Of a stretch of 64,000 nucleotides of DNA, positions 55,298 to 63,817 are shown one piece after another. This DNA is from Chryseobacterium sp. W4I1. GTDB taxonomy: Bacteria > Bacteroidota > Bacteroidia > Flavobacteriales > Weeksellaceae. The notes below the pieces were generated by a model that was given only the letters and a program-made list of their open reading frames with translations, was not told the origin of the DNA and ran no database searches. The stretch spans positions 1,302,001 to 1,366,000 of the forward strand of contig NZ_JAUSXQ010000001.1 of the NCBI RefSeq assembly GCF_030816115.1, in the 5' to 3' direction. The position numbers were made by a program, and so were the translations under genes. How positions within the stretch are numbered: the first letter of the stretch is position 1; every line of letters begins with the position of its first letter.

Positions 55298-56041
55298 TTA
55301 GCGGGAATTTAGACGTTCTTCGGACTGCTGTTTTCTTGAAAGTATTTTTCGGACTAGATCAGCCTGCGTTTTGCTGATAAATTTTTCGGTCAGTGCAGCA
55401 ACTTGGTCCAATTGGTCTTCAGTGATACCGATATTCATTCCCATACCTATGTGTGCCTCCAGCTGAGGCTCTACACCAGTCATAGCGGCTAATGCTGAAA
55501 TGGTTATAAGTTCCCTCTGCTGATAGCTTAGTACATCACTTTCAAAAATATCAGCAAAAAGATGTTCTTTTAAAAACGCATCTATGCGCGGAGCAAACGA
55601 ACCAAAACCAGGCGCAGGTTTTGCCTGTGGTGTTTTAGTCAATTGCTCCAAAACCTTTCTGCCTTGTTCGTATTTATTACTTTTCTGATCATTTTCTGCA
55701 AATTCTTTACCGGGCTTATCCTTAATACCTCTGGTTTTTCGTTCTTCGAGCACACCTATAAGTGTACTGATACCATTCAGGCTTCTTGGAAAGCCACTAT
55801 AGGCATAGAGCTGTACTAATAATTCTTTTATTTCACTGACAGTAAGACCTGCATCCAGGCCACCATTCAACTGAATTTTTAAATTTTCAAGGTCTCCAAT
55901 TGCGGTGAGAGCGGAAATTGCAACGATACTTTGCTGTTCTTTATTTAAAGTATCGGTTCTAGATTGTGCATTCATTGTATTTACATTTAAAATAAGGCTC
56001 AAAATAATTATCCATTGGCAAAAGAACCTGTGATATTTCAT
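55298..56041 (-). CDS. Exported carboxymuconolactone-decarboxylase-family protein
   Basis: The protein has 247 residues. A signal peptide (IIILSLILNVNTMNAQ) is followed by two CMD/AhpD-like repeats (QQSIVAISALTAIGDLENLK with VSEIKELLVQLYAYSGFPRS, then RELITISALAAMTGVEPQLE). The CxxC of AhpD is not present, so it is of the CMD type rather than the peroxidase type. Some family members act in aromatic acid breakdown or as redox proteins. It lies nine bases after the cupin gene. Confidence 0.82.
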   Translation of the reverse strand: MKYHRFFCQWIIILSLILNVNTMNAQSRTDTLNKEQQSIVAISALTAIGDLENLKIQLNGGLDAGLTVSEIKELLVQLYAYSGFPRSLNGISTLIGVLEERKTRGIKDKPGKEFAENDQKSNKYEQGRKVLEQLTKTPQAKPAPGFGSFAPRIDAFLKEHLFADIFESDVLSYQQRELITISALAAMTGVEPQLEAHIGMGMNIGITEDQLDQVAALTEKFISKTQADLVRKILSRKQQSEERLNSR

Positions 56042-56049
56042 TTTAATAA

Positions 56050-56583
56050 TTATTTGTTATTAACCTGATTGTATTCACTATCTGTAACAGGTTTAAGCCA
56101 AGTCACATTTTCATCGCCCCTATAGTTAGTGACTGCAATGTGGACCATCTTACTGTCTGCGGCTGCTCCGTGCCAGTGTTCAAGATTTTCGGGAATGTTG
56201 ACAACATCGCCTTTTTTGATGGATTGGGCAGGTTTCCCTTTTTCCTGGTACCAACCTTTACCCTCAGTGACAATTAAGACCTGCCCTTTTGGATGTGTAT
56301 GCCAAATAGTCCGTGCACCTGGTTCAAAAGTTACGCTGCCCATCGCGAAATCATTGTTTTTATCTTTCGCCAATAATGGTTGTAGAAAAGCATTTCCGGT
56401 AAACCATTCATTTGATAGTTTTCCCCCTTGGGGAAATAAGGAAGAATCAAGTTGTGTTTTCATTTCAATATTATTTGTCTGTTTAACTTCGAAATTTTTA
56501 TTACTGTTGCTACTACACGAAATCTGGATCAGCAGACCACTTGTAATGAGCATTATCGTTTTGAATTTTATATTTCCTATCAT
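56050..56583 (-). CDS. Cupin-domain lipoprotein
   Basis: The protein has 177 residues. It has a lipoprotein signal (MLITSGLLIQISC) and a cupin with both motifs: TIWHTHPKGQVLIVTEGKG (metal His residues) and VVNIPENLEHWHGA. The usual partners of such cupins in gene clusters are CMD proteins, as here. It may bind or convert a small organic molecule in the periplasm. It is second in the set, 30 bases after the cyclophilin-like gene. Confidence 0.85.
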   Translation of the reverse strand: MIGNIKFKTIMLITSGLLIQISCSSNSNKNFEVKQTNNIEMKTQLDSSLFPQGGKLSNEWFTGNAFLQPLLAKDKNNDFAMGSVTFEPGARTIWHTHPKGQVLIVTEGKGWYQEKGKPAQSIKKGDVVNIPENLEHWHGAAADSKMVHIAVTNYRGDENVTWLKPVTDSEYNQVNNK

Positions 56584-56613
56584 ATCTTATATTCAGATGT
56601 AATCTCTACTTTT

Positions 56614-57102
56614 TTATTGCTCTTCAATGCGTTCAAATCTAACGTTATCTATAGACCCTGAGATTTGAAATGCCTCTTCACCGTTATCTATATGACCAAT
56701 TTTCACTAAACCTTCCGAATAGCTAAAATCTTTGTAGAATATGGCAATATTACCCCAAGGGGCATAGTAGCTTATATCACCAACTGTAGGCTTAACACCA
56801 GCTGGCGCACCTTGGATAGATAATTTCTTCGCGGGGGTGAAAACTTTTTCTGTACTGGCATAATCCTGCAGTTTTACAGTAAAGGGTAATAATGCGATGA
56901 AGTCCCTTGTGGTGGGATTATCGTCTAAAGTTGCTGTGAGGGAGCGGTCCCCAACTATTATTTTAATTTTCATATTGTCTTCTTTTTTTACGGTTTCATT
57001 TACTCCTTTATAGGGTCGATTATTTTTACTGCAGCCATATAACTGAGTGATCGACAAAACAAGAAATAAGAAGTATACGTTTTTTAATATATTTGTTTTC
57101 AT
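56614..57102 (-). CDS. Cyclophilin-like-fold lipoprotein
   Basis: The protein has 162 residues, with a lipoprotein signal (LVLSITQLYGC). The domain matches the bacterial cyclophilin-like family: MKIKIIVGDRSLTATLDDNP, TTRDFIALLPFTVKLQDYAS, VGDISYYAPWGNIAIFYKDF, LVKIGHIDNGEEAF. These are small proteins of unknown activity, often beside cupin and CMD genes. It heads the operon, divergent from the AraC gene at 57280. Confidence 0.82.
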   Translation of the reverse strand: MKTNILKNVYFLFLVLSITQLYGCSKNNRPYKGVNETVKKEDNMKIKIIVGDRSLTATLDDNPTTRDFIALLPFTVKLQDYASTEKVFTPAKKLSIQGAPAGVKPTVGDISYYAPWGNIAIFYKDFSYSEGLVKIGHIDNGEEAFQISGSIDNVRFERIEEQ

Positions 57103-57226
57103 CGTTTAACTTAATTTTAAAAGTTAGTTACCCAACTTACAAGATAACCAAAGTTACATCGAGGGCACGTTGTTTACTTTATATAAATCACGGAATTGTT
57201 TACCAATTTCACCTATTTCTAATCAA

Positions 57227-57260
57227 TTGTATCAATATAAGTGCCTGTTTGCTAAATTTG
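57227..57260 (+). promoter_or_regulatory. Bacteroidota-type promoter of the AraC gene
   Basis: TTG at 57227-57229 and TAAATTTG at 57253-57260, 23 bases apart, resemble -33/-7 boxes. The ATG is at 57280. Confidence 0.45.
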
Positions 57261-57279
57261 TAACATAAAAAATTAAGTC

Positions 57280-58176
57280 ATGGACAAGGTAGAAAGGATT
57301 GATACTGTGAAACAGTATAACAATTACATTGGTGTAGATACATTGCATCCTTTGGTAAGTGTCATCAACTTTGATGATGTTGATCCTATTCAATACTTTA
57401 AAAGATATATGGGTATATATGCCGTATTCTTAAAGGATATAAAATGCGGTGATATCATATATGGATGTCAGCCCTACGATTATGAGGATGGAACCCTGGT
57501 ATTCGTTTCCCCAGGACAGGTATATGGTATCGATAGCAATGGAGTCATGACAAAACCCTCGGGATATGCTCTTGTATTTCACCCTGATCTACTCGAGCGA
57601 ACTCATTTAGCAAAAACAATCAAGGATTATACTTTTTTTTCCTACGAAGTAAACGAAGCCCTGCATGTATCTAAAAAGGAACGAAAAACTATTGTAAACT
57701 GCCTGAACGAAATTTCAAACGAAATAGAGCAGAACATTGATAAGCATAGTAAAACAGTGATAGTATCAAACATAGAACTGTTTTTAAATTACTGTATGCG
57801 CTTTTATGACCGCCAATTCATTACGCGCAGCCATGTGAACAAAGACATTCTCACACGATTTGAAAACCTGCTCAACGAATATTTTCAATCGGGAAAATGT
57901 GAGACAATGGGGCTTCCTACGGTAAGTTACTGTGCCGAAGAACTGAATTTTTCTGTTAATTATTTCAGGGACCTTATAAAAAAAGAAACCGGACATACTC
58001 CTTTAGATTTTATACAGTCCAGGGTAATTGAAACAGCGAAGTCATTGATTTTCGGAACAGATAAAACCATCAGTGAAATCGCATACCAGTTAGGATTTAA
58101 ATACCATCAACACTTTACAAGGCTGTTTAAGCAAAAGGTAGGGGTTTCACCTAATGGATATCGAAGTGCGAATTAG
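57280..58176 (+). CDS. AraC-family regulator
   Basis: The protein has 298 residues: an N-terminal sensing domain and a C-terminal double HTH (YCAEELNFSVNYFRDLIKKE, then KTISEIAYQLGFKYHQHFTR). It is a relative of the AraC at 36182, with shared FFSYEVNEAL and DRQFITR blocks. It is divergent from the cyclophilin-cupin-CMD-ABM operon, which it is likely to control. The inducer is unknown. Confidence 0.88.
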   Translation: MDKVERIDTVKQYNNYIGVDTLHPLVSVINFDDVDPIQYFKRYMGIYAVFLKDIKCGDIIYGCQPYDYEDGTLVFVSPGQVYGIDSNGVMTKPSGYALVFHPDLLERTHLAKTIKDYTFFSYEVNEALHVSKKERKTIVNCLNEISNEIEQNIDKHSKTVIVSNIELFLNYCMRFYDRQFITRSHVNKDILTRFENLLNEYFQSGKCETMGLPTVSYCAEELNFSVNYFRDLIKKETGHTPLDFIQSRVIETAKSLIFGTDKTISEIAYQLGFKYHQHFTRLFKQKVGVSPNGYRSAN

Positions 58177-58383
58177 CTCTAAACTTAATTCATGCATTTA
58201 AAAATCCTGTCAAATACGTTAAATCAATAAAATGACGATAATATACCGTACAGCCAAGTAGATAGTTTTATTAATGCAAAAAACACTTGAAATAGGGGAT
58301 AGCCTTCTCTACTGCAATTGTCTGTCCGGTGAGATGGCTTACAATAAGTTTTTCCAAGAAAAGTAAATATTTAAAATAATTTA
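58177..58383. other. Spacer after the AraC gene
   Basis: Short AT-rich spacer with no gene or clear terminator, grading into the minus-strand relic. Confidence 0.4.
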
Positions 58384-58575
58384 TTATTTAGTGGTATAAA
58401 GGTCATTTCCTGCTATCGAATAATAACCGTATGGTTTGAAATTGACACCGATGGAATTTACGGGAACATTACCTTTGAGTAGAACTTTAGTATGGTGCTG
58501 TCCTACCAAGTGAATGTCAAACTTCGAATGGGGATAAGTTTGATCTTGAATAATATGTTCATATTCCCCGCTATA
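58384..58575 (-). pseudogene. Fragment of an AraC-type N-terminal domain
   Basis: The minus-strand frame reads NYSGEYEHIIQDQTYPHSKF then DIHLVGQHHTKVLLKGNVPV and IGVNFKPYGYYSIAG before its stop at 58384. This resembles the sensing domain (DUF6597-like) of AraC regulators. The HTH part and start are missing, so it is a relic. Confidence 0.45.
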
Positions 58576-58700
58576 ATTCCATATTAGAATCTATCGACCC
58601 GATGGAATAATAGTCGCTTGTTCTCTATAAATTAAGTATGTATTTTTAATTTCTGTCACGTATTTTCTTCTAAATTTTGCTTTTCAAACATATTATAATT

Positions 58701-59429
58701 TTATTTCTTGAGCTTAAATAAATCGAAAGAATTATACTGGGGATCGTAACCCGTTAAAAGTTTAGTCTTCTGAATGTCAAGTCGTTTATACGTATTATTG
58801 GAAATAGCATTTAATATTTCAAATTTTATGTTTTTAGATTCAATACATAGATGAAGGAGCTGATTTAAATCATCGGGATGCAGATAGGCGCTTAAATCCC
58901 GAGCATTCATTTCTGTGAAATCTTCCGGAAATTCATAGGCTCCAATTCTAAGACATATTGCAGTTAAGTCACTGCTGAAACAATGGTAGGAAAGCAGGGC
59001 TTCTCCAAAACATTTAGAAACACCATATAAATTGCCAGGCTTTATAGGCATCTCGGTGTTAAGCTGAACGTCTTTTGGATAACCTTCTATCGTTTGTGCA
59101 CTACTTGCATAAATAATTTTTTTACAACCCGCCGCAATAGCGGCATCAATAATATTCTTTGTTCCAATGATATTGGCGTCCAGTAAATCATCAAATGTGG
59201 CATCGGGAGTGGCAATACCACCCAGATGAATAACAATATCCATATTTTCACAAGCCTTTATGAGGTATTCCTTATCCGTGAGATTTCCTTGAAAATATTC
59301 AATGGATGTATCTTGAGTCTGGGGAGGGTGGAGATCTAAAACTCTAAATTTATAGTGATCTGAAAAAGATTTGATAAAGTGGCTTCCAATTTTCCCGGAA
59401 CCGCCAGTAATTAATATTTTGTTATGCAT
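58701..59429 (-). CDS. NAD-dependent epimerase/dehydratase-family protein
   Basis: The ATG at 59429 gives MHNKILITGGSGKIGSHFIK, the expected start with the GxxGxxG cofactor motif. The longer frame upstream is not conserved. Active residues are visible in NLYGVSKCFGEAL (Tyr and Lys of YxxxK) and YASSAQTIEG (Ser). At 242 residues it is shorter than most sugar epimerases and resembles uronate dehydrogenase-like or general reductase members. It follows the MFS gene on the same strand. Confidence 0.83.
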   Translation of the reverse strand: MHNKILITGGSGKIGSHFIKSFSDHYKFRVLDLHPPQTQDTSIEYFQGNLTDKEYLIKACENMDIVIHLGGIATPDATFDDLLDANIIGTKNIIDAAIAAGCKKIIYASSAQTIEGYPKDVQLNTEMPIKPGNLYGVSKCFGEALLSYHCFSSDLTAICLRIGAYEFPEDFTEMNARDLSAYLHPDDLNQLLHLCIESKNIKFEILNAISNNTYKRLDIQKTKLLTGYDPQYNSFDLFKLKK

Positions 59430-59541
59430 AAGTATTTGTTTATGAAATTGTATAAGAAGTGTAAGATATTGGGATAGTTGCAATTCCACTGTCATTGCCC
59501 GGATCAGACAAAGGTTGTCAGTGGAAGAACTATAAAAATAC

Positions 59542-60729
59542 TTATCTATGTTCACATGCAGATGCTACATGTTTCAATTGTTTTGCCTCTTCATTTTCTG
59601 TACTGTTTTTAGGAAAAGTCATAAAACTCAGAATAAATGTTACTGTCAAAAGTAAAACACTTACCCATAGAACATACTGAACTCCGTAATAGGCACTTAC
59701 TATCCCGCCGAGAAACGCACCTAAAGAAATTCCAATGTTAAAAGATGAAGTCAATAAACTGTTAACAAATTCCAGTGCATGATGCGGAACAGATTGTGTG
59801 GTTCGGATATTTGAAACCAGAAATCCTCCGGTATGGATCATTCCCCATAGAGAGACGATGAGGACCATGGGCATAAAAATTCCCCCAAGATAATAAGCTA
59901 GAATCTGTACTGTCACCAAGAGGATTAAAAATAATCTTGCAGTCACAAGTACATTGCGATTCAAAGCTATTCCCATAAGCCAATTCCCTAGCGTTCCCAT
60001 ACCACCGAAAAGGAGCAGCATCATACTGATCTGGGCACCATCCATCTTTGTAATCTGTTCAAGGAAAGCAGTGAGATAGGTATAGCTGGCAAACATTGCT
60101 GCTAGTGTGGCAATGCTGGAAATTAGGTTGAGCCACAAAAGAGGGCTTTTCAATATGGCTAGCTGATTCTGTGTGGATTTTGTGTTATCTGCAGGAATAG
60201 AGGGGATGAAGAGCAACAGACCAATAAAGGCAATTAAACTTATTGCACTGCTAAGAAAAAATGATGCCTGCCAATGATGGAAAAGGTCCACAGCATAGGT
60301 TGTCAAGGGAATACCGAGCACCGTCGCTAAGCTTAATCCCAACATTACTGTCGATACTCCTTTTGCTCCTTTTTCCTTGAATGTAATGGCGATAGAAATA
60401 TTCCAGAACAGAGGATGCAATATTGCAGGTAATATCCGGGCGATCATAAGCATCGTAAAATTGGTGGAAAATGCAGAGATTAGGTTAGAAAGGACAAATA
60501 TGCTCATGACCAGACACAGCAAGAACTTGCGGTTTATTTTGGTTGTAAATGAAGTGATAAAGGGTGAAGACACAGCCACAGTTATTGCAAAGGCACTAAG
60601 CAGCCATCCTGCGGTATCGATTGATACACCGAATTGCCTGCTAATAGTGGGTAGGATACCAACTATCCCAAATTCAGTGGTAATAATGCCAAAAGCTCCC
60701 AGTGCCAGGACATAGATTGATGTTTTCAT
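59542..60729 (-). CDS. MFS transporter (AraJ-like efflux family)
   Basis: The protein has 395 residues and 12 predicted helices. The start FGIITTEFGIVGILPTISRQ is typical of the drug/arabinose efflux group. Later segments (GMGTLGNWLMGIALNRNVLV, GISLGAFLGGIVSAYYG) fit the fold. It is an inner-membrane proton-linked exporter of small molecules, substrate unknown. It is divergent from the AraC gene at 60818, which probably regulates it. Confidence 0.87.
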   Translation of the reverse strand: MKTSIYVLALGAFGIITTEFGIVGILPTISRQFGVSIDTAGWLLSAFAITVAVSSPFITSFTTKINRKFLLCLVMSIFVLSNLISAFSTNFTMLMIARILPAILHPLFWNISIAITFKEKGAKGVSTVMLGLSLATVLGIPLTTYAVDLFHHWQASFFLSSAISLIAFIGLLLFIPSIPADNTKSTQNQLAILKSPLLWLNLISSIATLAAMFASYTYLTAFLEQITKMDGAQISMMLLLFGGMGTLGNWLMGIALNRNVLVTARLFLILLVTVQILAYYLGGIFMPMVLIVSLWGMIHTGGFLVSNIRTTQSVPHHALEFVNSLLTSSFNIGISLGAFLGGIVSAYYGVQYVLWVSVLLLTVTFILSFMTFPKNSTENEEAKQLKHVASACEHR

Positions 60730-60817
60730 GAATGCTTACAATTTTGATGTAGCAAATTTGAACAGAAAAATTTAAAAAAATCAGTATATTTTAATGATAA
60801 ATGGGTAGTTTTGTCCT

Positions 60818-61663
60818 ATGAAAAGAGAGAATATAGATCAATTGGTAAAGGTAGAATACCATCAGGCCGCAAACTGTCCCTTAAAAGACAGCCAATTCTC
60901 CTTTTTTCAGATTGTCTATGTTATTTCAGGAAAAGGGTTCCTTAAAATAAATGATAACATTTCTTCATACAGTAAAGGCAGCCTGATTCTCATTACACCA
61001 AATGACCAGCACTATCTGGAAATTGTTGAAAAAACAGATCTTTTGCTCGTTAAGTTCAGTGAACGGTATGTAAAAGAGTATAAGTGGAACAGTATTAATT
61101 CGATGGAATGTCTGTTGTATGGTGCTTCCTTTTTGTCTGGATGTATTTTACAAAATAAACCGGACATCGTTTTGGTTGATTCAGTCGTAACCTCACTGCT
61201 CCATGGTCTGAATCATCCTGACCTCTATCATGAGGAACTTACTCTACACTACGTAAATGCATTGATCGTGATAGCAGCCAGAAATATTTCAAAGATGAGA
61301 GCGGAGAATGTAGCTTCGAATGCTGATAAAAGAGTACTGGATATTATCAATTATATTCAGGGAAATATCCATGATCCGGCATTGTTGAAGGTCTCTGCGA
61401 TATCTCAGAAATTCGGGTTTTCTGAAAGCTATCTTGGGAGTTACTTTAAAAAGCAATGTGGAGAAACCGTACAGCATTTTATATTGAATTATAAAATGAG
61501 ATTGATAGAGCATCGCCTTCTTTTCAGCGATATGCGTATCAATGAAATTGTAACCGAATTTGGTTTTTCAGATGAAAGTCACCTCAATAAATTTTTTAAG
61601 AAGCAACATCATATGAGTTTGACGGAATTTAAAAAGATGAAAAGGCCTAAAGTACTGGCTTGA
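60818..61663 (+). CDS. AraC-family regulator
   Basis: The protein has 281 residues: an N-terminal cupin sensing domain (FFQIVYVISGKGFLKINDN, GSLILITPNDQHYLEI) and a C-terminal AraC HTH (ISQKFGFSESYLGSYFKKQC, RINEIVTEFGFSDESHLNKF). It is divergent from the MFS and epimerase genes, a standard layout for local control. A TAGTTTTG box lies only five bases before its ATG. Confidence 0.87.
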   Translation: MKRENIDQLVKVEYHQAANCPLKDSQFSFFQIVYVISGKGFLKINDNISSYSKGSLILITPNDQHYLEIVEKTDLLLVKFSERYVKEYKWNSINSMECLLYGASFLSGCILQNKPDIVLVDSVVTSLLHGLNHPDLYHEELTLHYVNALIVIAARNISKMRAENVASNADKRVLDIINYIQGNIHDPALLKVSAISQKFGFSESYLGSYFKKQCGETVQHFILNYKMRLIEHRLLFSDMRINEIVTEFGFSDESHLNKFFKKQHHMSLTEFKKMKRPKVLA

Positions 61664-61863
61664 TGGTCATCCTGTAATATTTAGGTTCCGTATATTTTGT
61701 GGAATGGGTAATGTCTTTGAATGAATTGAAGAGAAATATAAAATGTTATCCTACTAATATCTATTGGTTATCATTAGAGTTCACCAGTGGGAGGATCAAA
61801 AGAATTTGATGGAGAATTGAATTAAATATTTGCTTTTGTCAATAAATTTCACTATATTGATAC

Positions 61864-62025
61864 ATGAAAAAAAGCGAAAATCAAGGTATAACACATGCAA
61901 GTAAAGTTAACGAAAGAACAAGGGCTATGGAAGTTCTTGAAAAAGCAAAGCAAACGCAAGGGAAAATTACATTCCTAAGGCAAGGGGCTGGTAGAAACTT
62001 TAAGCCAAAAAATGAAGAGTCCTAA
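61864..62025 (+). CDS. Small basic protein, 53 aa
   Basis: The ATG at 61864 opens a 53-residue frame (MKKSENQGITHASKVNERTR...) rich in Lys, Arg and Gln, ending at TAA 62023-62025. The sequence resembles the short N-terminal parts of small DNA- or RNA-associated proteins. Downstream (about 62060-62180) further coding-like scraps (MDKEELEKTRTRNNNS, HIHIGDHNGNLFIDFNEVSS) are out of frame with each other. It may be a real small gene or the front of a broken one. Confidence 0.4.
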   Translation: MKKSENQGITHASKVNERTRAMEVLEKAKQTQGKITFLRQGAGRNFKPKNEES

Positions 62026-62227
62026 ATTGATTAGCTTATATTGAAGAATAGTATCTTTGTCTATGGACAAAGAAGAGCTAGAAAAAACACGTACTCGAAA
62101 TAATAACAGCTAAACACATCCACATCGGAGATCACAACGGTAATCTATTCATCGATTTTAATGAAGTTTCCTCTGGTTGACGGCAAAATAAAAGATTGAA
62201 TTCCAAATAAATCTTTTATTTAAAGAG

Positions 62228-62257
62228 CAATGCTCTCTGTATTTACAGAGAGCATTG
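62228..62257 (-). terminator. Terminator of the first repeated gene
   Basis: CAATGCTCTCTG pairs perfectly with CAGAGAGCATTG around tattta, directly after the gene's stop on the minus strand. Confidence 0.7.
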
Positions 62258-62264
62258 AATACTT

Positions 62265-62876
62265 TTAGTTATATTGTGAATAGAAAAGGTGACTGATTGC
62301 AGCACTTGCCGATGCTCCTGCAGCTCCTGCAGCAACCCCGATCGGGCCGCCTACAAGTCCGCCAAAAAATCCTCCGGCAAAATCCTGAACTCCAATGTAT
62401 CCGACAACCTGTTCTCTTGTAGGAGGTCTTCTTGCCACGACATCATTCGTTGTATCAAGAAGATCTAAATATGCAGAACCCTCTTTAGAAGACCATAATT
62501 CTACCGAACTGATTAAGATTGAAGAACAGTCTTTGTATAACTGCAATTCTTTCTCATCCAGTTTTGCTTCTGAGAATCTTTTGTTAAGGAATTCTTCGTA
62601 ATTCACATTATCATTTTTTAACAGATAATCGATATCTTCTCTCAAAACGGCATGCAGATCTTCCGACATTCTGTCTTTAACTGAATCAATAACTTCAAAA
62701 GGACTATTGAAATTTAAGCCCTGTGCAAAAAGTTCTACATTATCTCTTCCATAGGTGTCAATAAATCCCTGAAGAACAACCTCTTTCTTTTGCTCTGCTG
62801 TCATATCCGGAGATATTGTAACATTTCCCATAATAGCTGTAATCATTTCATTGTGAAGTTGACCATAATTTTCCAT
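62265..62876 (-). CDS. Gly/Ala-tailed protein, copy 1, 203 aa
   Basis: The protein has a helical N-terminal 150 residues (MENYGQLHNEMITAIMGNVT...) without a signal peptide. Its last 40 or so residues are rich in Gly and Ala and hydrophobic (FAGGFFGGLVGGPIGVAAGA then AGASASAAISHLFYSQYN). Such glycine-zipper tails occur in bacteriocins and membrane-inserting proteins. The near-identical copy at 63206 differs at one residue (KRFSEA here, KRVSEA there). A bacteriocin or contact toxin is possible, and no homology search was done. Confidence 0.7.
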   Translation of the reverse strand: MENYGQLHNEMITAIMGNVTISPDMTAEQKKEVVLQGFIDTYGRDNVELFAQGLNFNSPFEVIDSVKDRMSEDLHAVLREDIDYLLKNDNVNYEEFLNKRFSEAKLDEKELQLYKDCSSILISSVELWSSKEGSAYLDLLDTTNDVVARRPPTREQVVGYIGVQDFAGGFFGGLVGGPIGVAAGAAGASASAAISHLFYSQYN

Positions 62877-63090
62877 AATTTTTTCTTTTGCTTGTTTTAA
62901 TATTAATTTTTTACGATTTTGCAGTAATCAAGAGTTTTAAAAGTGCCTAGGATTCTCATCCCCTTAATTACTGAAACAAAGATAATGGCGGGTAGCGACA
63001 GAACTCGTCGTGTTATATTTTCTTTGAAAAAAAATGAAAAAAAATATAGTTTATAAGCGCAAAAAATATCACGAATTAATTGTGTAAAAA

Positions 63091-63108
63091 AACCGTCATA
63101 AGACGGTT
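63091..63108. terminator. Hairpin between the two repeats
   Basis: AACCGTC-ataa-GACGGTT is followed by 'aatataattttttt'. It lies in the junction region and is not repeated after copy 1. Confidence 0.6.
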
Positions 63109-63168
63109 AATATAATTTTTTTAAGCTCGTTTTTATAGGAAACTCCAATAAATCCTTTATTTAAAGAG

Positions 63169-63198
63169 CAATGCTCTCTGTATTTACAGAGAGCATTG
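63169..63198 (-). terminator. Terminator of the second repeated gene
   Basis: This is the same stem as at 62228, CAATGCTCTCTG/CAGAGAGCATTG. Confidence 0.7.
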
Positions 63199-63205
63199 AA
63201 TACTT

Positions 63206-63817
63206 TTAGTTATATTGTGAATAGAAAAGGTGACTGATTGCAGCACTTGCCGATGCTCCTGCAGCTCCTGCAGCAACCCCGATCGGGCCGCCTACAAGTC
63301 CGCCAAAAAATCCTCCGGCAAAATCCTGAACTCCAATGTATCCGACAACCTGTTCTCTTGTAGGAGGTCTTCTTGCCACGACATCATTCGTTGTATCAAG
63401 AAGATCTAAATATGCAGAACCCTCTTTAGAAGACCATAATTCTACCGAACTGATTAAGATTGAAGAACAGTCTTTGTATAACTGCAATTCTTTCTCATCC
63501 AGTTTTGCTTCTGAGACTCTTTTGTTAAGGAATTCTTCATAATTCACATTATCATTTTTTAACAGATAATCGATATCTTCTCTCAAAACGGCATGCAGAT
63601 CTTCCGACATTCTGTCTTTAACTGAATCAATAACTTCGAAAGGACTATTGAAATTTAAGCCCTGTGCAAAAAGTTCTACATTATCTCTTCCATAGGTGTC
63701 AATAAATCCCTGAAGAACAACCTCTTTCTTTTGCTCTGCTGTCATATCCGGAGATATTGTAACATTTCCCATAATAGCTGTAATCATTTCATTGTGAAGT
63801 TGACCATAATTTTCCAT
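63206..63817 (-). CDS. Gly/Ala-tailed protein, copy 2, 203 aa
   Basis: This is identical to copy 1 except for Val instead of Phe in KRVSEA. The DNA differs at only a few more positions. The near-identity of both coding and intergenic sequence indicates a recent duplication. It has its own terminator, and the upstream region is shared with copy 1, so both are probably expressed alike. The function is as discussed for copy 1. Confidence 0.7.
   Translation of the reverse strand: MENYGQLHNEMITAIMGNVTISPDMTAEQKKEVVLQGFIDTYGRDNVELFAQGLNFNSPFEVIDSVKDRMSEDLHAVLREDIDYLLKNDNVNYEEFLNKRVSEAKLDEKELQLYKDCSSILISSVELWSSKEGSAYLDLLDTTNDVVARRPPTREQVVGYIGVQDFAGGFFGGLVGGPIGVAAGAAGASASAAISHLFYSQYN

Noticed and set aside
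56129-56602. 157-aa plus-strand frame
   Set aside because: Antisense shadow of the cupin lipoprotein gene, whose motifs are clear on the minus strand.
60806-60813. TAGTTTTG box just before the AraC gene at 60818
   Set aside because: It fits TAnnTTTG but lies five bases from the ATG and has no -33 partner, so it would demand leaderless transcription. Not strong enough to list.
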